Notes: generated from the letters alone by a model not told the origin. Positions 1-8,073 are shown, numbered from the stretch's first letter. The stretch: DNA of 21,451 bases from Pseudomonadota bacterium (GCA_023430145.1 JAEZCD010000099.1:1-21451), one strand, 5' to 3'. Made by a program: numbers and translations.

Positions 1-119
1 GACGACACCTGAGCATTCTCGGTGTCGTCCCCGGCGCGCCGAAGGCGCGGGAAGGGGACCCCGACGGCACCTGGGAAGGCACCGAGCGTTCATCGACCCG
101 GGTCGGCCACCGGCCGGTG
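1..119. repeat. Palindromic intergenic repeat, copy 1 (left end may lie outside window)
   Basis: Positions 18-74 match 8486-8542 at 52 of 57 bases by eye, so this is a dispersed element. It is built of inverted repeats: a 9-bp stem (1-9 with 21-29), a 6-bp stem with a GAA triloop (35-40 with 44-49), and two 12-bp perfect palindromes side by side (94-105 and 108-119). No gene is visible in 1-175. The element lies beyond the 3' end of the FAH-family gene, so it may also act as a 3' stabiliser or terminator. REP-like elements of this kind are common between genes in Hyphomicrobiales; assigning it to a named family would need a genome-wide search. Confidence 0.7.
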
Positions 120-175
120 CCCAACTCGCGATGACGGCTCCCTGATCCCCCGTCGCAGCGAAGAGCGCCGCCGCC

Positions 176-1135
176 CTACCCCGACTTCGGCGCGTATTTG
201 CCCGTGAGCTGCTTCGCCAGCACGCCAGTGCGCGGCGGCGTGCCGCCGGCGGCGCGCATCTTCTCGGCGCCCTGGAGGCGGGTGTCGCGCGACCAGGTGC
301 GCTTAAGGTCGTCGCGGACATTGACCGTGAGCCGGCCCAGCCCCTCGACCTCGAGCTCGACCACGTCGCCGCCATGGAAGGCGTTCAAACCTCGGTGATT
401 GGTGCCGGTGGCGAGAATGTCGCCGGGCTCGAGCGCGTGGATGGAGCTGACGAACTCGACGCAGCGCGGGATCTTGTGCGCCATGTCGTCGGTGTTGAAA
501 TCCTGCTTGATCTCCCCGTTGACCCAGAGGCGCACCCGCAGCTTCTGCGGATCGGCGATCTCGTCGGCGGTGACGATCCAGGGGCCGATCGGCGCGAAGG
601 TGTCGCGCGACTTCACCTGGTAGAAGGTGTTGCCCTCCGGAAGCAGGCCGCGCGCCGAGCCGTCGATGAAGTTCGTGTAGCCGAAGATGTAGGACATCGC
701 GTCGGCCGCCTTCACGTGCGAGGCCCGCTTGCCGATGATCAGCGCCAGCTCCGCCTCGCCCTCGAACACGGTGGCCGGGATGTCGTCGAGAATCATCGTC
801 TCGCCGGGGCCGATGATCGCGCTCGGCGACTTGTGGAAGGCGTTGATCGCCGCCGGCTCGGGCAGCGTGCCGTCCTCCATGTAGTTCACAGCCATGCAGT
901 CGATCTGCCGCGGCCGCGGCAGCGGCGCCCGCAGCTTGACCTCCGCGAGCGGGATGCCGGCGCCCTTCGCGGCCGCCTCGAGCTTCGGCCGGTACTCCTC
1001 CCAGCGGGCGATCAGCCCGGGCATCAGGTCCTGCCGGTCCCGGGCCGGGATGTCGGAGAGCAGCGGCGTGACGTCGACGAACCGGTCTCCGACGACAACT
1101 CCCACCTGAAAGTCGTTGAAATATGCAAGCTTCAC
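176..1135 (-). CDS. Fumarylacetoacetate hydrolase (FAH) family protein
   Basis: 319 aa. FAH-superfamily enzymes use a divalent metal to hydrolyse, decarboxylate or hydrate acylpyruvate-type products of aromatic and sugar-acid breakdown in the cytoplasm. The metal ligands of the family are visible: Glu125 and Glu127 in FEGEAEL, and Asp158 in GYTNFIDGSAR. KSRDTFAPIGPW (175-186) and GDILATGTNHRG (238-249) are also family blocks. The last block reads TGTNHRG where many members have TGTPxGVG, so it may belong to a subgroup. The start is GTG, chosen because GGGGAG lies 6 nt upstream. It is divergent from an ABC importer operon with a 355-bp shared region, which suggests common control and a catabolic role. 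The exact reaction cannot be told from sequence. Confidence 0.9.
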   Translation of the reverse strand: MKLAYFNDFQVGVVVGDRFVDVTPLLSDIPARDRQDLMPGLIARWEEYRPKLEAAAKGAGIPLAEVKLRAPLPRPRQIDCMAVNYMEDGTLPEPAAINAFHKSPSAIIGPGETMILDDIPATVFEGEAELALIIGKRASHVKAADAMSYIFGYTNFIDGSARGLLPEGNTFYQVKSRDTFAPIGPWIVTADEIADPQKLRVRLWVNGEIKQDFNTDDMAHKIPRCVEFVSSIHALEPGDILATGTNHRGLNAFHGGDVVELEVEGLGRLTVNVRDDLKRTWSRDTRLQGAEKMRAAGGTPPRTGVLAKQLTGKYAPKSG

Positions 1136-1194
1136 GATATTCTCCCCAGACGAGCAGACATTTGATGCGTTTTCTTCGAGATCAGTTGCTCACG

Positions 1195-1215
1195 AACCAA
1201 ATGAACAATTTGGTT
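1195..1215. promoter_or_regulatory. Candidate operator: perfect 8-bp dyad AACCAAAT-N5-ATTTGGTT
   Basis: A perfect inverted repeat of 8 bp with a 5-bp spacer lies 60 bp upstream of the FAH-family start and 276 bp upstream of the ABC operon start. It is AT-rich within GC-rich DNA, as typical operators are. Its size would suit a dimeric TetR, GntR or IclR regulator. No candidate regulator gene is adjacent, so the protein that would bind is unknown. Confidence 0.55.
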
Positions 1216-1312
1216 GCGGCGGCATGCAGTCGAGTTCCTGGCGAGCGATTTACCTCGACGCTGGATCATCGATCTTTCATGTGGATAGGGTGCCGGGCGC
1301 AACATTGTCAAC

Positions 1313-1328
1313 CTTGCGCGATCGCAAG
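1313..1328. promoter_or_regulatory. Second dyad in the FAH/ABC divergent region
   Basis: CTTGCG-CGAT-CGCAAG is a perfect 6-bp inverted repeat around a 4-bp centre. It lies about 95 bp upstream of the candidate -35 of the ABC operon. It differs in sequence from the dyad at 1195-1215, so the two probably bind different proteins, or one of them is incidental. The rest of 1136-1490 has no supportable gene. Confidence 0.35.
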
Positions 1329-1422
1329 TCTCGTGGGCCGGACATCGGACGAATGGCTCGCGCAAGGACTTGGTAACCGGCGGCAGGAAGGGGCTTATGA
1401 GCGGCCTTTTGTGCGACCGTAG

Positions 1423-1452
1423 TTGACACGTCGCGAGGCCTGATCGTAGCGT
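1423..1452 (+). promoter_or_regulatory. Candidate sigma-70 promoter of the ABC importer operon
   Basis: A perfect TTGACA (1423-1428) is followed after 18 bp by TAGCGT (1447-1452), which keeps the most conserved first, second and last bases of TATAAT. The ATG at 1491 follows about 40 bp later with GGGGAGGA as ribosome binding site. Supported by motif only. Confidence 0.45.
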
Positions 1453-1490
1453 AATCTGAATAAAGAATACAACGTAGGGGAGGAATCGAA

Positions 1491-2510
1491 ATGAGACTGG
1501 GACAGTTTCGCGCCTGGGCGTCGGCCCTCGGCCTCGCCGTCGGGCTCGCCGCTGCCGCGAGCGGCCTCGCGCAGGCGCAGACGAACGTCACGTTCGTCTC
1601 GGCCAGCCCATCGGGGATCAATGTCTACCCAGTGCTCGTCGCCATCGGCGAGGGCTACTTCAAGGACGAGGGGATCAACGTCCGCTGGGAGGCGCTGAAC
1701 GGCTCGGGCGCCATCCTGCAGGCGCTCGCCGCCGGCCAGGCGCAGATCGGCCGGCCCGGCCCGGCGCCTGTGATGCAGGCGCGGTCGCGCGGCGTTGACG
1801 TCGTGTTTCTCTACAATTCGCTGCCGCGAAGCTCCTTCGGCATCCTCGTCAAGGAAGGCTCCGCCTACAAGACGCCCGACCAGCTGAAGGGCAAGGTGAT
1901 CGGCGTCGGCACGGCGGACGGCGCCGAGGTCGGCTTCGCGCGGGCGATCCTCGCCGACTACGGCCTCAAGGAAAACACGGACTACAAGTTCATCCCGGTC
2001 GGCGACGGCGGCACGGCGACGGCCGGCTTCCTGCGCGGCGATATCGAAGCCTATGCCGGCAGCCTCGCCGACCAGGCGATCCTCAACTTCCGCGGCATGA
2101 AGGTGCGCGACATCACGCCGGACAAGTTCCAGACCTTGTTCGGCAACGGCTACGTCGCCATGCGCTCCTACATCGACGCCAATCCGAAGGTGATCGAGGG
2201 CTTCGGCCGGGCGCTGGTGCGGGCGACGCGCTTCACCGAGGACCCGAAGAACCGCGAGACGGTGCTGAAGCACCTCGCCGCCGGCATGCCGTCCGAGGTC
2301 GAGGACAAGGGTTATGCCAACTCGCTGCTCGACGCGGTGCTCGCCAAGGGCAAGCCGATGGATCCCTCCAAGGGCATCGGCTACCAGCCGCCGGAGCACT
2401 GGGAGGACTGGCACAAGAGCGCGGTGGCGACCGGAACGCTGAAGGCGCCGCTCGACGACATCAAGAAGGCCTACACGAACCAGTTCGTCGACGCCTGGAA
2501 CAAGCAGTGA
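1491..2510 (+). CDS. ABC transporter substrate-binding protein (NMT1/SsuA-like)
   Basis: 339 aa periplasmic binding protein. A signal peptide is clear: Arg-containing start, hydrophobic Ala/Leu core at 11-26, and AQA|Q cleavage near residue 29. The mature part begins with the NMT1/SsuA/TauA pattern: a beta strand (TNVTFVSAS), then P-V-L-V-A-I-G-E-G-Y-F-K-D-E-G-I-N-V, the usual 'xGYFxxEGL' block, followed by G-S-G-A-I-L-Q-A-L-A-A-G-Q-A-Q-I-G. This family carries sulfonates, nitrate, pyrimidine precursors, phthalate-like aromatics and others, so the ligand is open. GGGGAGGA lies 7 nt before the ATG. It is the first gene of a three-gene operon; its stop overlaps the next start as GTGA. Confidence 0.9.
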   Translation: MRLGQFRAWASALGLAVGLAAAASGLAQAQTNVTFVSASPSGINVYPVLVAIGEGYFKDEGINVRWEALNGSGAILQALAAGQAQIGRPGPAPVMQARSRGVDVVFLYNSLPRSSFGILVKEGSAYKTPDQLKGKVIGVGTADGAEVGFARAILADYGLKENTDYKFIPVGDGGTATAGFLRGDIEAYAGSLADQAILNFRGMKVRDITPDKFQTLFGNGYVAMRSYIDANPKVIEGFGRALVRATRFTEDPKNRETVLKHLAAGMPSEVEDKGYANSLLDAVLAKGKPMDPSKGIGYQPPEHWEDWHKSAVATGTLKAPLDDIKKAYTNQFVDAWNKQ

Positions 2511-3316
2511 GCGCACAGGTCGTCCCGATCGATCCGGCCGCGCGGGGTGCGCGGCCGGTCTACGAGCTGCGCGGGGTCAGCAAGACCTTCGCGCGGCGCA
2601 ACCTGCAGGCGCTCGACTTCGTCAACCTGACGCTGCCGGAGGGCACCTTCGCCTCCGTGATCGGCGCTTCGGGCTGCGGGAAGTCGACGCTCCTCAAGAT
2701 CATGGCCGGGCTGATCCCGCCCTCCTCCGGCAGCGTCGTGCTCGAGGGCAAGCCGGTGACCGGCGCGCGGCACGACATCGGCATCATGTTCCAGCAGGCG
2801 ACGCTGTTCCCCTGGCGGACGACGATCGAGAACGTCGTGCTGCCGATCGAGATCCGCTTCGGCAAGCGGGCCGCGCGGGCCAAGTACGACGCGGCCATGG
2901 CGCTGCTCGAGCTCGTCGGCCTGAAGGGCTTCGACCGCCACTATCCGAGCGAGCTGTCGGGCGGCATGGCGCAGCGCACGGCCATCTGCCGGATGCTGAT
3001 CACCGACCCCGCGGTGCTGCTGCTCGACGAGCCGTTCAGCGCGCTCGACGAGCTGACGCGCGAATTCATGAACATGGAGCTGCAGAGGATCTGCACGGCG
3101 CGCAACGCGACCGCCTTCCTCGTCACCCACTCCATCCAGGAGGCGGTGGTGCTGTCGGACGTCGTCTACGTCATGTCGGCCCGGCCCGGCCGCTTCGTCG
3201 AGGCGGTGGAGATCGACCTGCCGCGGCCGCGCACGCTGCAGATGATGACCGAGCCGCGCTTCGGGGCGCTCGTCAACCGCATCCGCGGCCATCTCGACCG
3301 AGGAGCATTCCTGTGA
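2507..3316 (+). CDS. ABC transporter ATP-binding protein (SsuB/TauB-like)
   Basis: 269 aa cytoplasmic ATPase of the importer. All nucleotide-binding motifs are present: Walker A GASGCGKST (53-61), Q-loop with FQQ near 95-97, signature LSGGMAQR (150-157), Walker B LLLLDEP (170-176), D-loop SALD (178-181) and switch His208 in VTHS. The length fits the nitrate/sulfonate/taurine subfamily. It starts with GTG at 2507, inside the stop of the binding-protein gene (GTGA overlap), so the two are probably translationally coupled. It in turn overlaps the permease start. Confidence 0.95.
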   Translation: MSAQVVPIDPAARGARPVYELRGVSKTFARRNLQALDFVNLTLPEGTFASVIGASGCGKSTLLKIMAGLIPPSSGSVVLEGKPVTGARHDIGIMFQQATLFPWRTTIENVVLPIEIRFGKRAARAKYDAAMALLELVGLKGFDRHYPSELSGGMAQRTAICRMLITDPAVLLLDEPFSALDELTREFMNMELQRICTARNATAFLVTHSIQEAVVLSDVVYVMSARPGRFVEAVEIDLPRPRTLQMMTEPRFGALVNRIRGHLDRGAFL

Positions 3317-4191
3317 GCGAGTATCAGGCTGCGACCGGACCCGGATCGCTTCCCATCAGCCACCAGCAGTCGACGGTCTGGCAGGAGCATGTCTCGCTGA
3401 TCGACCGCATGCCGCGATCGGTGGCGATGCTGCTGATCTTCGTCGTCTTCGTCGGCATCTGGCAGCTCGTCGCCATGTCCGGGCTCGTCTCGCCGATCAT
3501 CCTGCCCTCGCCGATGGAGACGGCCGAGGACATCGTCTTCGTCGGCCGCAACCTGCTCTCCGGCGGCTATGTCTTTACCGCCCTGCTGATCACGCTGAAG
3601 GAGGTGCTCTACAGCTTCATCCTCGCCATCGCGATCGGCTTCAGCCTCGGCGTGCTGGTCGGCGAGACCGCGTTCGGCGAGCGGGCCGTGATGCCTTACC
3701 TCGTCGCGCTCGACACCATGCCGAAGGTCGCCTTCGCGCCGATCTTCATCGCCTGGCTCGGCTTCGACATCGAATCCAAGGTGGCGCTGGCGACCTTCAT
3801 CGCCACCTTCCCGATCGTGGTGGGCACCGCGGCCGGCCTGCACGCGGCTGACGAGAACGCCCGCATGCTGTTCAAGACGATGGGCGCGACCCGCCTGCAG
3901 ACCCTCTTCAAGATGAAAATCCCGACCGGCATGCCGCATTTCTTCACCGGGCTGAAGATCGCCTCGGTCGGCGTCATGGCCGGCGCCATCACGGGCGAGT
4001 TTCTGGGCGGCGGCAAGGGCATCGGCGAGCTGATCCGCATCGCCTCGACCTCGCTCGACACCCCGCGCGTGTTCGCGCTCATCATCTATCTCAGCCTGAT
4101 CGGCCTTGCGATCTTCGGCACGGTGGTCTGGATCCAGAAGCGCTTCGTCTTCTGGCAGAAGTCGAACGTGCAGGTCGGGGCGATGAGCTAG
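3313..4191 (+). CDS. ABC transporter permease (SsuC/TauC-like)
   Basis: 292 aa inner-membrane subunit of the BPD_transp_1 family. About six hydrophobic segments are visible, starting at residues 38-57. The cytoplasmic coupling loop (EAA-type) lies around 177-205: LHAADENARMLFKTMGA followed by KIPTGMP, matching the family pattern of an Ala/Asp-rich helix, an invariant Gly and IP-x-x-x-P. It starts with GTG, overlaps the ATPase stop by GTGA, and has AGGAG 7 nt upstream. The N-terminal 35 residues are hydrophilic. A hairpin follows the stop, so the operon likely ends here. Confidence 0.95.
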   Translation: MSEYQAATGPGSLPISHQQSTVWQEHVSLIDRMPRSVAMLLIFVVFVGIWQLVAMSGLVSPIILPSPMETAEDIVFVGRNLLSGGYVFTALLITLKEVLYSFILAIAIGFSLGVLVGETAFGERAVMPYLVALDTMPKVAFAPIFIAWLGFDIESKVALATFIATFPIVVGTAAGLHAADENARMLFKTMGATRLQTLFKMKIPTGMPHFFTGLKIASVGVMAGAITGEFLGGGKGIGELIRIASTSLDTPRVFALIIYLSLIGLAIFGTVVWIQKRFVFWQKSNVQVGAMS

Positions 4192-4197
4192 GCGGTT

Positions 4198-4225
4198 GCA
4201 GCAGCGGGCAAACGCTCGCTGCTGC
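4198..4225 (+). terminator. Hairpin after the ABC operon
   Basis: A perfect 9-bp stem (GCAGCAGCG with CGCTGCTGC) and 10-nt loop begins 6 bp after the permease stop. There is no T-run, so it may mark a 3' end or a factor-dependent stop rather than a classical intrinsic terminator. The rest of the convergent gap to 4377 shows no gene. Confidence 0.5.
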
Positions 4226-4377
4226 TCCATCGAAGCTCCGTCCCGGGATCGGCGGTAGGCAGCCCCGATCAGGGCCTTCTCGCGCAGCACGGCCACGGGC
4301 CCACCGATGGAGCCGACTGCCGCGTTCGATCCCTTGGGTCGCCGCCGGCCGCCGGCAAATGGCGCCCGGTCGGAGCT

Positions 4378-5601
4378 CTACCCCTTGTCCGTGCGCACCC
4401 GGCCGTCTTCCTCTATGCGCGGCAGGAACCATGCGAGCAGCCCGGCGAGCGGCAGGAAGGAGCAGATCCGGTAGACGCTCTCGATGCCGATGCTGTCGGC
4501 GAGCCCCCCGAGGACGGCAGCGGCCACTCCGCCGAGCCCGAAGGTCAGCCCGTAGAACAGCCCGCCGATCAAGCCGACCCGGTGCGGCACGAGCTCGATC
4601 GCATAGATCAACAACGAGGCGAATGCGCTCGCCATGATCAGGTTGATGACGACGGTCAAAATCCCGGTCCAGAAGAAGTCGACGTAAGGAAGAAGCACGG
4701 TCAGCGGCAGCGGACCGAGCACCGAGATCCAGATGATGCGCTGGCGGCCGATCCTGTCGCCGACGATGCCTCCGAGCAGTGCACCGACAGCCGAGGCGAA
4801 CAGCAGCACGAACAGCATCAGCTGCGATGTCTTGATGGAGACATCGAAGCGATCGATCAGGTAGAACGTGTAGAACGATCGGAAGCTTTCCGAGTAGGCA
4901 TTCTTGGAAAACATCAGCAGGGTGAGGATCACCAGGCCGAACAGGACCGTCTTCTGGGAGTGCCGGCGGTAGGACGGTGTGGCCGCCGAGTGCGTGGCTG
5001 CGGTCACCTGCCGGCGGATGGCGGAATGGTGCCCGGCGGTCCAGACCATCAGGACGATGGCGACCAGCGGCGCCCCGGCGAACCAGGCGAGGCTTTCCTG
5101 CCCGCGCGCGGCGATGACGAGGGCCGCCAGCAGCGGACCGAGCGCGCCGCCGATCTGGCCGCCGACCTGAAACAGACCTTGCGCGAACCCCTGCCGCCCG
5201 CCCGAGGCGTTGCGCGCCATGCGGGTCGCCTCGGGATGATAGATCGACGATCCGATACCGACGGAGGCGACCGAGACGAGGATGAGCTCGTAGCTCGATG
5301 CGAAGCCGAGGCCCAGCACGCCGAGAAGGGTGAAGACCATGCCGACGACCGTCGAGTAGGGCATCGGACGCCCATCGGTATAATGGCCGACGATCGGCTG
5401 CAGCAGCGACCCGGCGACCTGGAACGTCAGGCTGATTATCCCGATCTGGGCAAAATCGAGCGCATAGGTGTCCTTGATGATCGGATAGGCGGCCGGGATC
5501 AGCGACTGCACCAGATCGTTGAGCAGGTGCGTCAGCCCGAGGACGATCAGGATGGCGAAATGGGTCTGCGGACGCGAGAGGGACGGCAGAGGCGGGCTCA
5601 T
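4378..5601 (-). CDS. MFS transporter, fosmidomycin-resistance (Fsr) type
   Basis: 407 aa, the usual size of Fsr-family members. Twelve hydrophobic segments can be traced. The N-half has L-T-H-L-L-N-D-L-V-Q-S-L-I-P-A, a block typical of Fsr proteins, then VGHYTDGRP as the motif-A loop. SIYHPEATRMAR is another Fsr-like block. The C-half carries GGIVGDRIGRQR as the second motif A. Known Fsr proteins export drugs or small metabolites across the inner membrane; the substrate here is unknown. An open frame continues upstream to 5772, but the Met at 5601 fits homologous starts. The ribosome binding site is weak. A perfect dyad at 5640-5670 suggests a dedicated repressor. Confidence 0.88.
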   Translation of the reverse strand: MSPPLPSLSRPQTHFAILIVLGLTHLLNDLVQSLIPAAYPIIKDTYALDFAQIGIISLTFQVAGSLLQPIVGHYTDGRPMPYSTVVGMVFTLLGVLGLGFASSYELILVSVASVGIGSSIYHPEATRMARNASGGRQGFAQGLFQVGGQIGGALGPLLAALVIAARGQESLAWFAGAPLVAIVLMVWTAGHHSAIRRQVTAATHSAATPSYRRHSQKTVLFGLVILTLLMFSKNAYSESFRSFYTFYLIDRFDVSIKTSQLMLFVLLFASAVGALLGGIVGDRIGRQRIIWISVLGPLPLTVLLPYVDFFWTGILTVVINLIMASAFASLLIYAIELVPHRVGLIGGLFYGLTFGLGGVAAAVLGGLADSIGIESVYRICSFLPLAGLLAWFLPRIEEDGRVRTDKG

Positions 5602-5639
5602 TTCCGGATTCGTCTTGCAGGGGTGGGAGGGGGCGGGGA

Positions 5640-5670
5640 TTTTGCGATGCCGCCGCAACCTATCGCAAAA
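5640..5670 (-). promoter_or_regulatory. Candidate operator/promoter of the MFS gene: TTTTGCGAT-N13-ATCGCAAAA
   Basis: A perfect 9-bp inverted repeat with a 13-bp spacer lies 38-69 bp upstream of the MFS start. On the minus strand the left arm supplies TTGCGA as a possible -35 and the right arm CAAAAT as a possible -10 with 18-bp spacing, so a bound dimer would cover the promoter. The regulator is not adjacent. Confidence 0.55.
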
Positions 5671-5702
5671 ACCGCTCCACGAGAAACGATCGGGTGGGCC
5701 GC

Positions 5703-5755
5703 GAGCCGATCGCGGCTCTCGCGAGGACGCCCTGCGCGGCAGCGGCGCGTCCTCG
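5703..5755. repeat. Nested palindromes in the 446-bp MFS/secreted-protein gap
   Basis: A 6-bp stem with an ATCG loop (5703-5708 with 5713-5718) is followed by a 9-bp stem (5722-5730 with 5747-5755) that encloses a smaller 4-bp hairpin (5732-5735 with 5739-5742). This looks like a folded repeat rather than coding DNA. Apart from this, the dyad at 5640-5670 and the promoter at 5912-5940, 5602-6047 holds nothing I can support. Confidence 0.4.
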
Positions 5756-5911
5756 GCGAGAAGGCGCAGCACCCATCATATCTGCCGTCCGACGTGGGCC
5801 ATACGAGGGGAGCGGAGCCGGATTTTCACGCGCCGGGCTGCGACTCGCCATGCCATTCCCGCCCGTCCAGCTGGATCGCAGCGGACGCTAAAATCCGGGT
5901 CGGGAGGCCTA

Positions 5912-5940
5912 TTGTACTCGAAACTCTTTGGGCGTAGGCT
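5912..5940 (+). promoter_or_regulatory. Candidate promoter of the secreted propeller-like gene
   Basis: TTGTAC, 17 bp, then TAGGCT. The overlapping GCTAAATT (5938-5945) also matches the alphaproteobacterial -10 consensus GCTANAWC at 7 of 8 bases. The leader to the ATG at 6048 would be about 100 nt and contains a 5-bp stem with a TCGT loop at 5963-5976. Confidence 0.4.
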
Positions 5941-6047
5941 AAATTTCTTCGAAAGAGAAAAAACGCTTCGTAGCGTAAGTCGTTTGCTGGGCTCTGCCGC
6001 AGCAGATCGCGTGCGGCCGCCGGCATGCTGCATCGCGAGGGAAGCCC

Positions 6048-7739
6048 ATGTCTAAAAAAGACCAATTCGTGCCGTTGGTTGCTACGGCAGTCGTGCTCGG
6101 TCTGACAGTCCCGCTGCCATCGACAAATGCCCTAGCCGAGGAGATCGGCCCGGCTCTCGAGGAAGTCGATCAGCCGCTGGCCCTGCCGTCGTTCGGGCCG
6201 GAGGCGCCACCTCCTGCGGCGCCGAAGGCGGTCCAGGTCCGGCGTCCCGCATCGGTGAGCGACGAGGAGTATGCCGCCGAGCAGGCCGCGGCCCGCACCG
6301 GCCCGGCCCCCCTCGGCCCGGTGGCGGTTCCGATACCGGCGCGCGGCGCGGTCGGCATCCAGGCGACTGTCCCGGTCAGTTTCGAGGGCCTCGACCGTCA
6401 GACCTCGGCCAATAACGGCTCGGTGTTCATCCCACCCGACACGATCGTCTCCAAGAGCACGAAGCGCGTGATCGAGGCGACGAACAGCGCGATCAGGCTG
6501 TCGCAATCCTCGGGTGCCGTTCTGGCTACGCGCGATCTCAACAGCTTCTTCGGCGCGGCGGTCGCGAATGGCTTGCTGTTCGACCCGAAGGTGTATTTCG
6601 ACCGCAATTCGACCACCAAGCGACGCCGCTTCTATGTCATTGCCCTGCAGCAGACCGGGCGCGGCAACGCCAACCTCGCCGACAATGTCTCGCGGGGCTG
6701 GCTGGCGATCTCTCGGAAGCCCAATCCCAAGAACCTGACGAACCATTGGTGCCGATACAATATCGACTTTCGCAGCGAGATCGGCACCGCCAACGAGAGC
6801 TGGGGCGACTATCCCTCGATCGGCGCCGGTCGCGACTCGATGTCGATATCGATCAACAATTTCCGCTTCAGCGACGACGTGTTCCGGTTCGCGAGAATTC
6901 ACGTCTTCAACAAACGCATCGCGTCGAACAATAAGGGTAGTTGTCCCAGCTTGACGCGCTTCGTGTTCCAGCCTTCGGCGTCGGCCGGAAATTTCGCGCT
7001 CTTCACCATTCAGCCGGCGCAGCACTATACGAGCCCGTCCAGCGGGACGAACACGACGAACCCGGCTTACTTTCTCAGTACGACGCGCGGCTCGAGCGAC
7101 CAGTATCACGTTCATCGCATCCGCAACGTCTTCGGCGGATCGCCGACCTATACCCGGGTGTCGCTCACCAGCGGTTCCTACGGCATCCCGCCGGACGGCA
7201 ATCAGCCCGGAACGGCGACGCTCATCGACTCCGGCGACAACCGGATGCTGCAGGTCGCCGGCATCGGCAACACGCTGGTCGGCCAGTTCACCACGGTCTG
7301 CAATTTCACCAATGGCACACCCAACGAGTCGTGCACGCGGACGCCGCGGGTGACCGTCGGCTTCGGGGGCGGCGGGGCGCTCACCGCGTCGATCCCGGAG
7401 AACACCTTCGCGGGCTTCAGCGACAACATCTTCGTCCACCACGTGAGCATCGCGACGGACACGGCGTTGCGGTCGGCCTCGACCTGGCAGTTCAACGGCA
7501 CCGGCGGCGGCGGCTTCTTTCACAGCTCCGCGGCCATGATCAAGAGCGTGAACGCCGCCTGGGCCGGGGTGCAGACCTATGCTGTCGGAAACTGCCCCTA
7601 TCTGCTCGGGCGCGCCGGCGACTTCTCGGGGGCGCAACTCGACCCGAGCCTGTTCGGCTTCTGGCTCGCCGGCGAGAAGGCGATCACTCTCGGTGGCTCC
7701 TGCCAATGGGGCACCCGGGTCGTCCGAGTGAACCCGTAG
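6048..7739 (+). CDS. Secreted protein of unknown function, possibly beta-propeller
   Basis: 563 aa. A signal peptide (hydrophobic 8-24, cleavage after ALA near residue 30) is followed by a Pro/Ala-rich linker to about 110. From there GSVFIPPDTIV, a 'DLNSFFG' segment and LLFDPKVYFDRNS (177-189) resemble blade motifs of bacterial propeller proteins (invariant FDPxVxYD, then RRRFYVIAL). A second blade-like segment is WGDYPSIGAGRDSMSISINNF (252-272). Six Cys (235, 299, 418, 429, 516, 552) could form three disulfides, fitting export. I do not recognise a named family or catalytic residues. ATG at 6048 has GAGGGAA upstream. The base composition is visibly less GC-rich than in nearby metabolic genes. 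It converges on a small secreted-protein gene. Confidence 0.8.
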   Translation: MSKKDQFVPLVATAVVLGLTVPLPSTNALAEEIGPALEEVDQPLALPSFGPEAPPPAAPKAVQVRRPASVSDEEYAAEQAAARTGPAPLGPVAVPIPARGAVGIQATVPVSFEGLDRQTSANNGSVFIPPDTIVSKSTKRVIEATNSAIRLSQSSGAVLATRDLNSFFGAAVANGLLFDPKVYFDRNSTTKRRRFYVIALQQTGRGNANLADNVSRGWLAISRKPNPKNLTNHWCRYNIDFRSEIGTANESWGDYPSIGAGRDSMSISINNFRFSDDVFRFARIHVFNKRIASNNKGSCPSLTRFVFQPSASAGNFALFTIQPAQHYTSPSSGTNTTNPAYFLSTTRGSSDQYHVHRIRNVFGGSPTYTRVSLTSGSYGIPPDGNQPGTATLIDSGDNRMLQVAGIGNTLVGQFTTVCNFTNGTPNESCTRTPRVTVGFGGGGALTASIPENTFAGFSDNIFVHHVSIATDTALRSASTWQFNGTGGGGFFHSSAAMIKSVNAAWAGVQTYAVGNCPYLLGRAGDFSGAQLDPSLFGFWLAGEKAITLGGSCQWGTRVVRVNP

Positions 7740-7763
7740 AGCCGGCACTCTCGCACGCTGCGT

Positions 7764-7786
7764 GGTGCGCCTCCCGGGGGCGCACC
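7764..7786. terminator. Hairpin between convergent genes
   Basis: A perfect 8-bp stem GGTGCGCC with GGCGCACC and a 7-nt loop sits in the 49-bp gap between two convergent stops. It can serve both directions. There is no T-run, so it is a probable rather than classical terminator. Confidence 0.55.
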
Positions 7787-7788
7787 GT

Positions 7789-8073
7789 TCAGCGCTGCGG
7801 GCTGACGCAAGGCGGCCCGAGCTGAGGATTGTGCGGCAGACAGGGCCGCTGTGGCATTCCCTCCTCGTAACTGTACCCGGGTCTTTCGGCCGGCGTCGGC
7901 CCCTGCTTCGGCCCTGCGCCGGCGGGAGGTCGGGGCACCGATCGGCCGACCTCGCGCGGCGCATCCTCGGCCTGTGCCATGGGCGCATCCGCCGAAGGCT
8001 CGGACCCGGGCGCCGCCGCACCGGCAACGCCTATCATCGCGACGGCCGCGGCAACGGTCACCAACCTGGACAT
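7789..8073 (-). CDS. Small Pro-rich secreted protein, unknown function
   Basis: 94 aa. Starts MSRLVTVAAAVAMIGVAGAAA, a clear signal peptide with cleavage near residue 20. The mature part is short, rich in Pro, Gly and Ala, and probably unstructured; it ends with two Cys (78, 89) in a PCLPHNPQLGPPCV segment that could form one disulfide. GGGAG lies 9 nt before the ATG at 8073, which decides the start over longer open-frame options. I do not recognise a family. Confidence 0.55.
   Translation of the reverse strand: MSRLVTVAAAVAMIGVAGAAAPGSEPSADAPMAQAEDAPREVGRSVPRPPAGAGPKQGPTPAERPGYSYEEGMPQRPCLPHNPQLGPPCVSPQR

Noticed and set aside
1132..1365. Possible 77-aa minus-strand gene upstream of the FAH-family gene
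   Set aside because: No ribosome site or recognisable protein; it covers the dyads and looks like regulatory DNA.
4582..5937. Plus-strand open frame of 451 codons
   Set aside because: Antisense to the MFS transporter, whose membrane segments and motif-A loops are clear.
6132..8027. Minus-strand open frame of 631 codons
   Set aside because: Antisense to the secreted propeller-like gene, which has a signal peptide, ribosome site and folded-domain composition; the shadow is Arg/Ala-rich.
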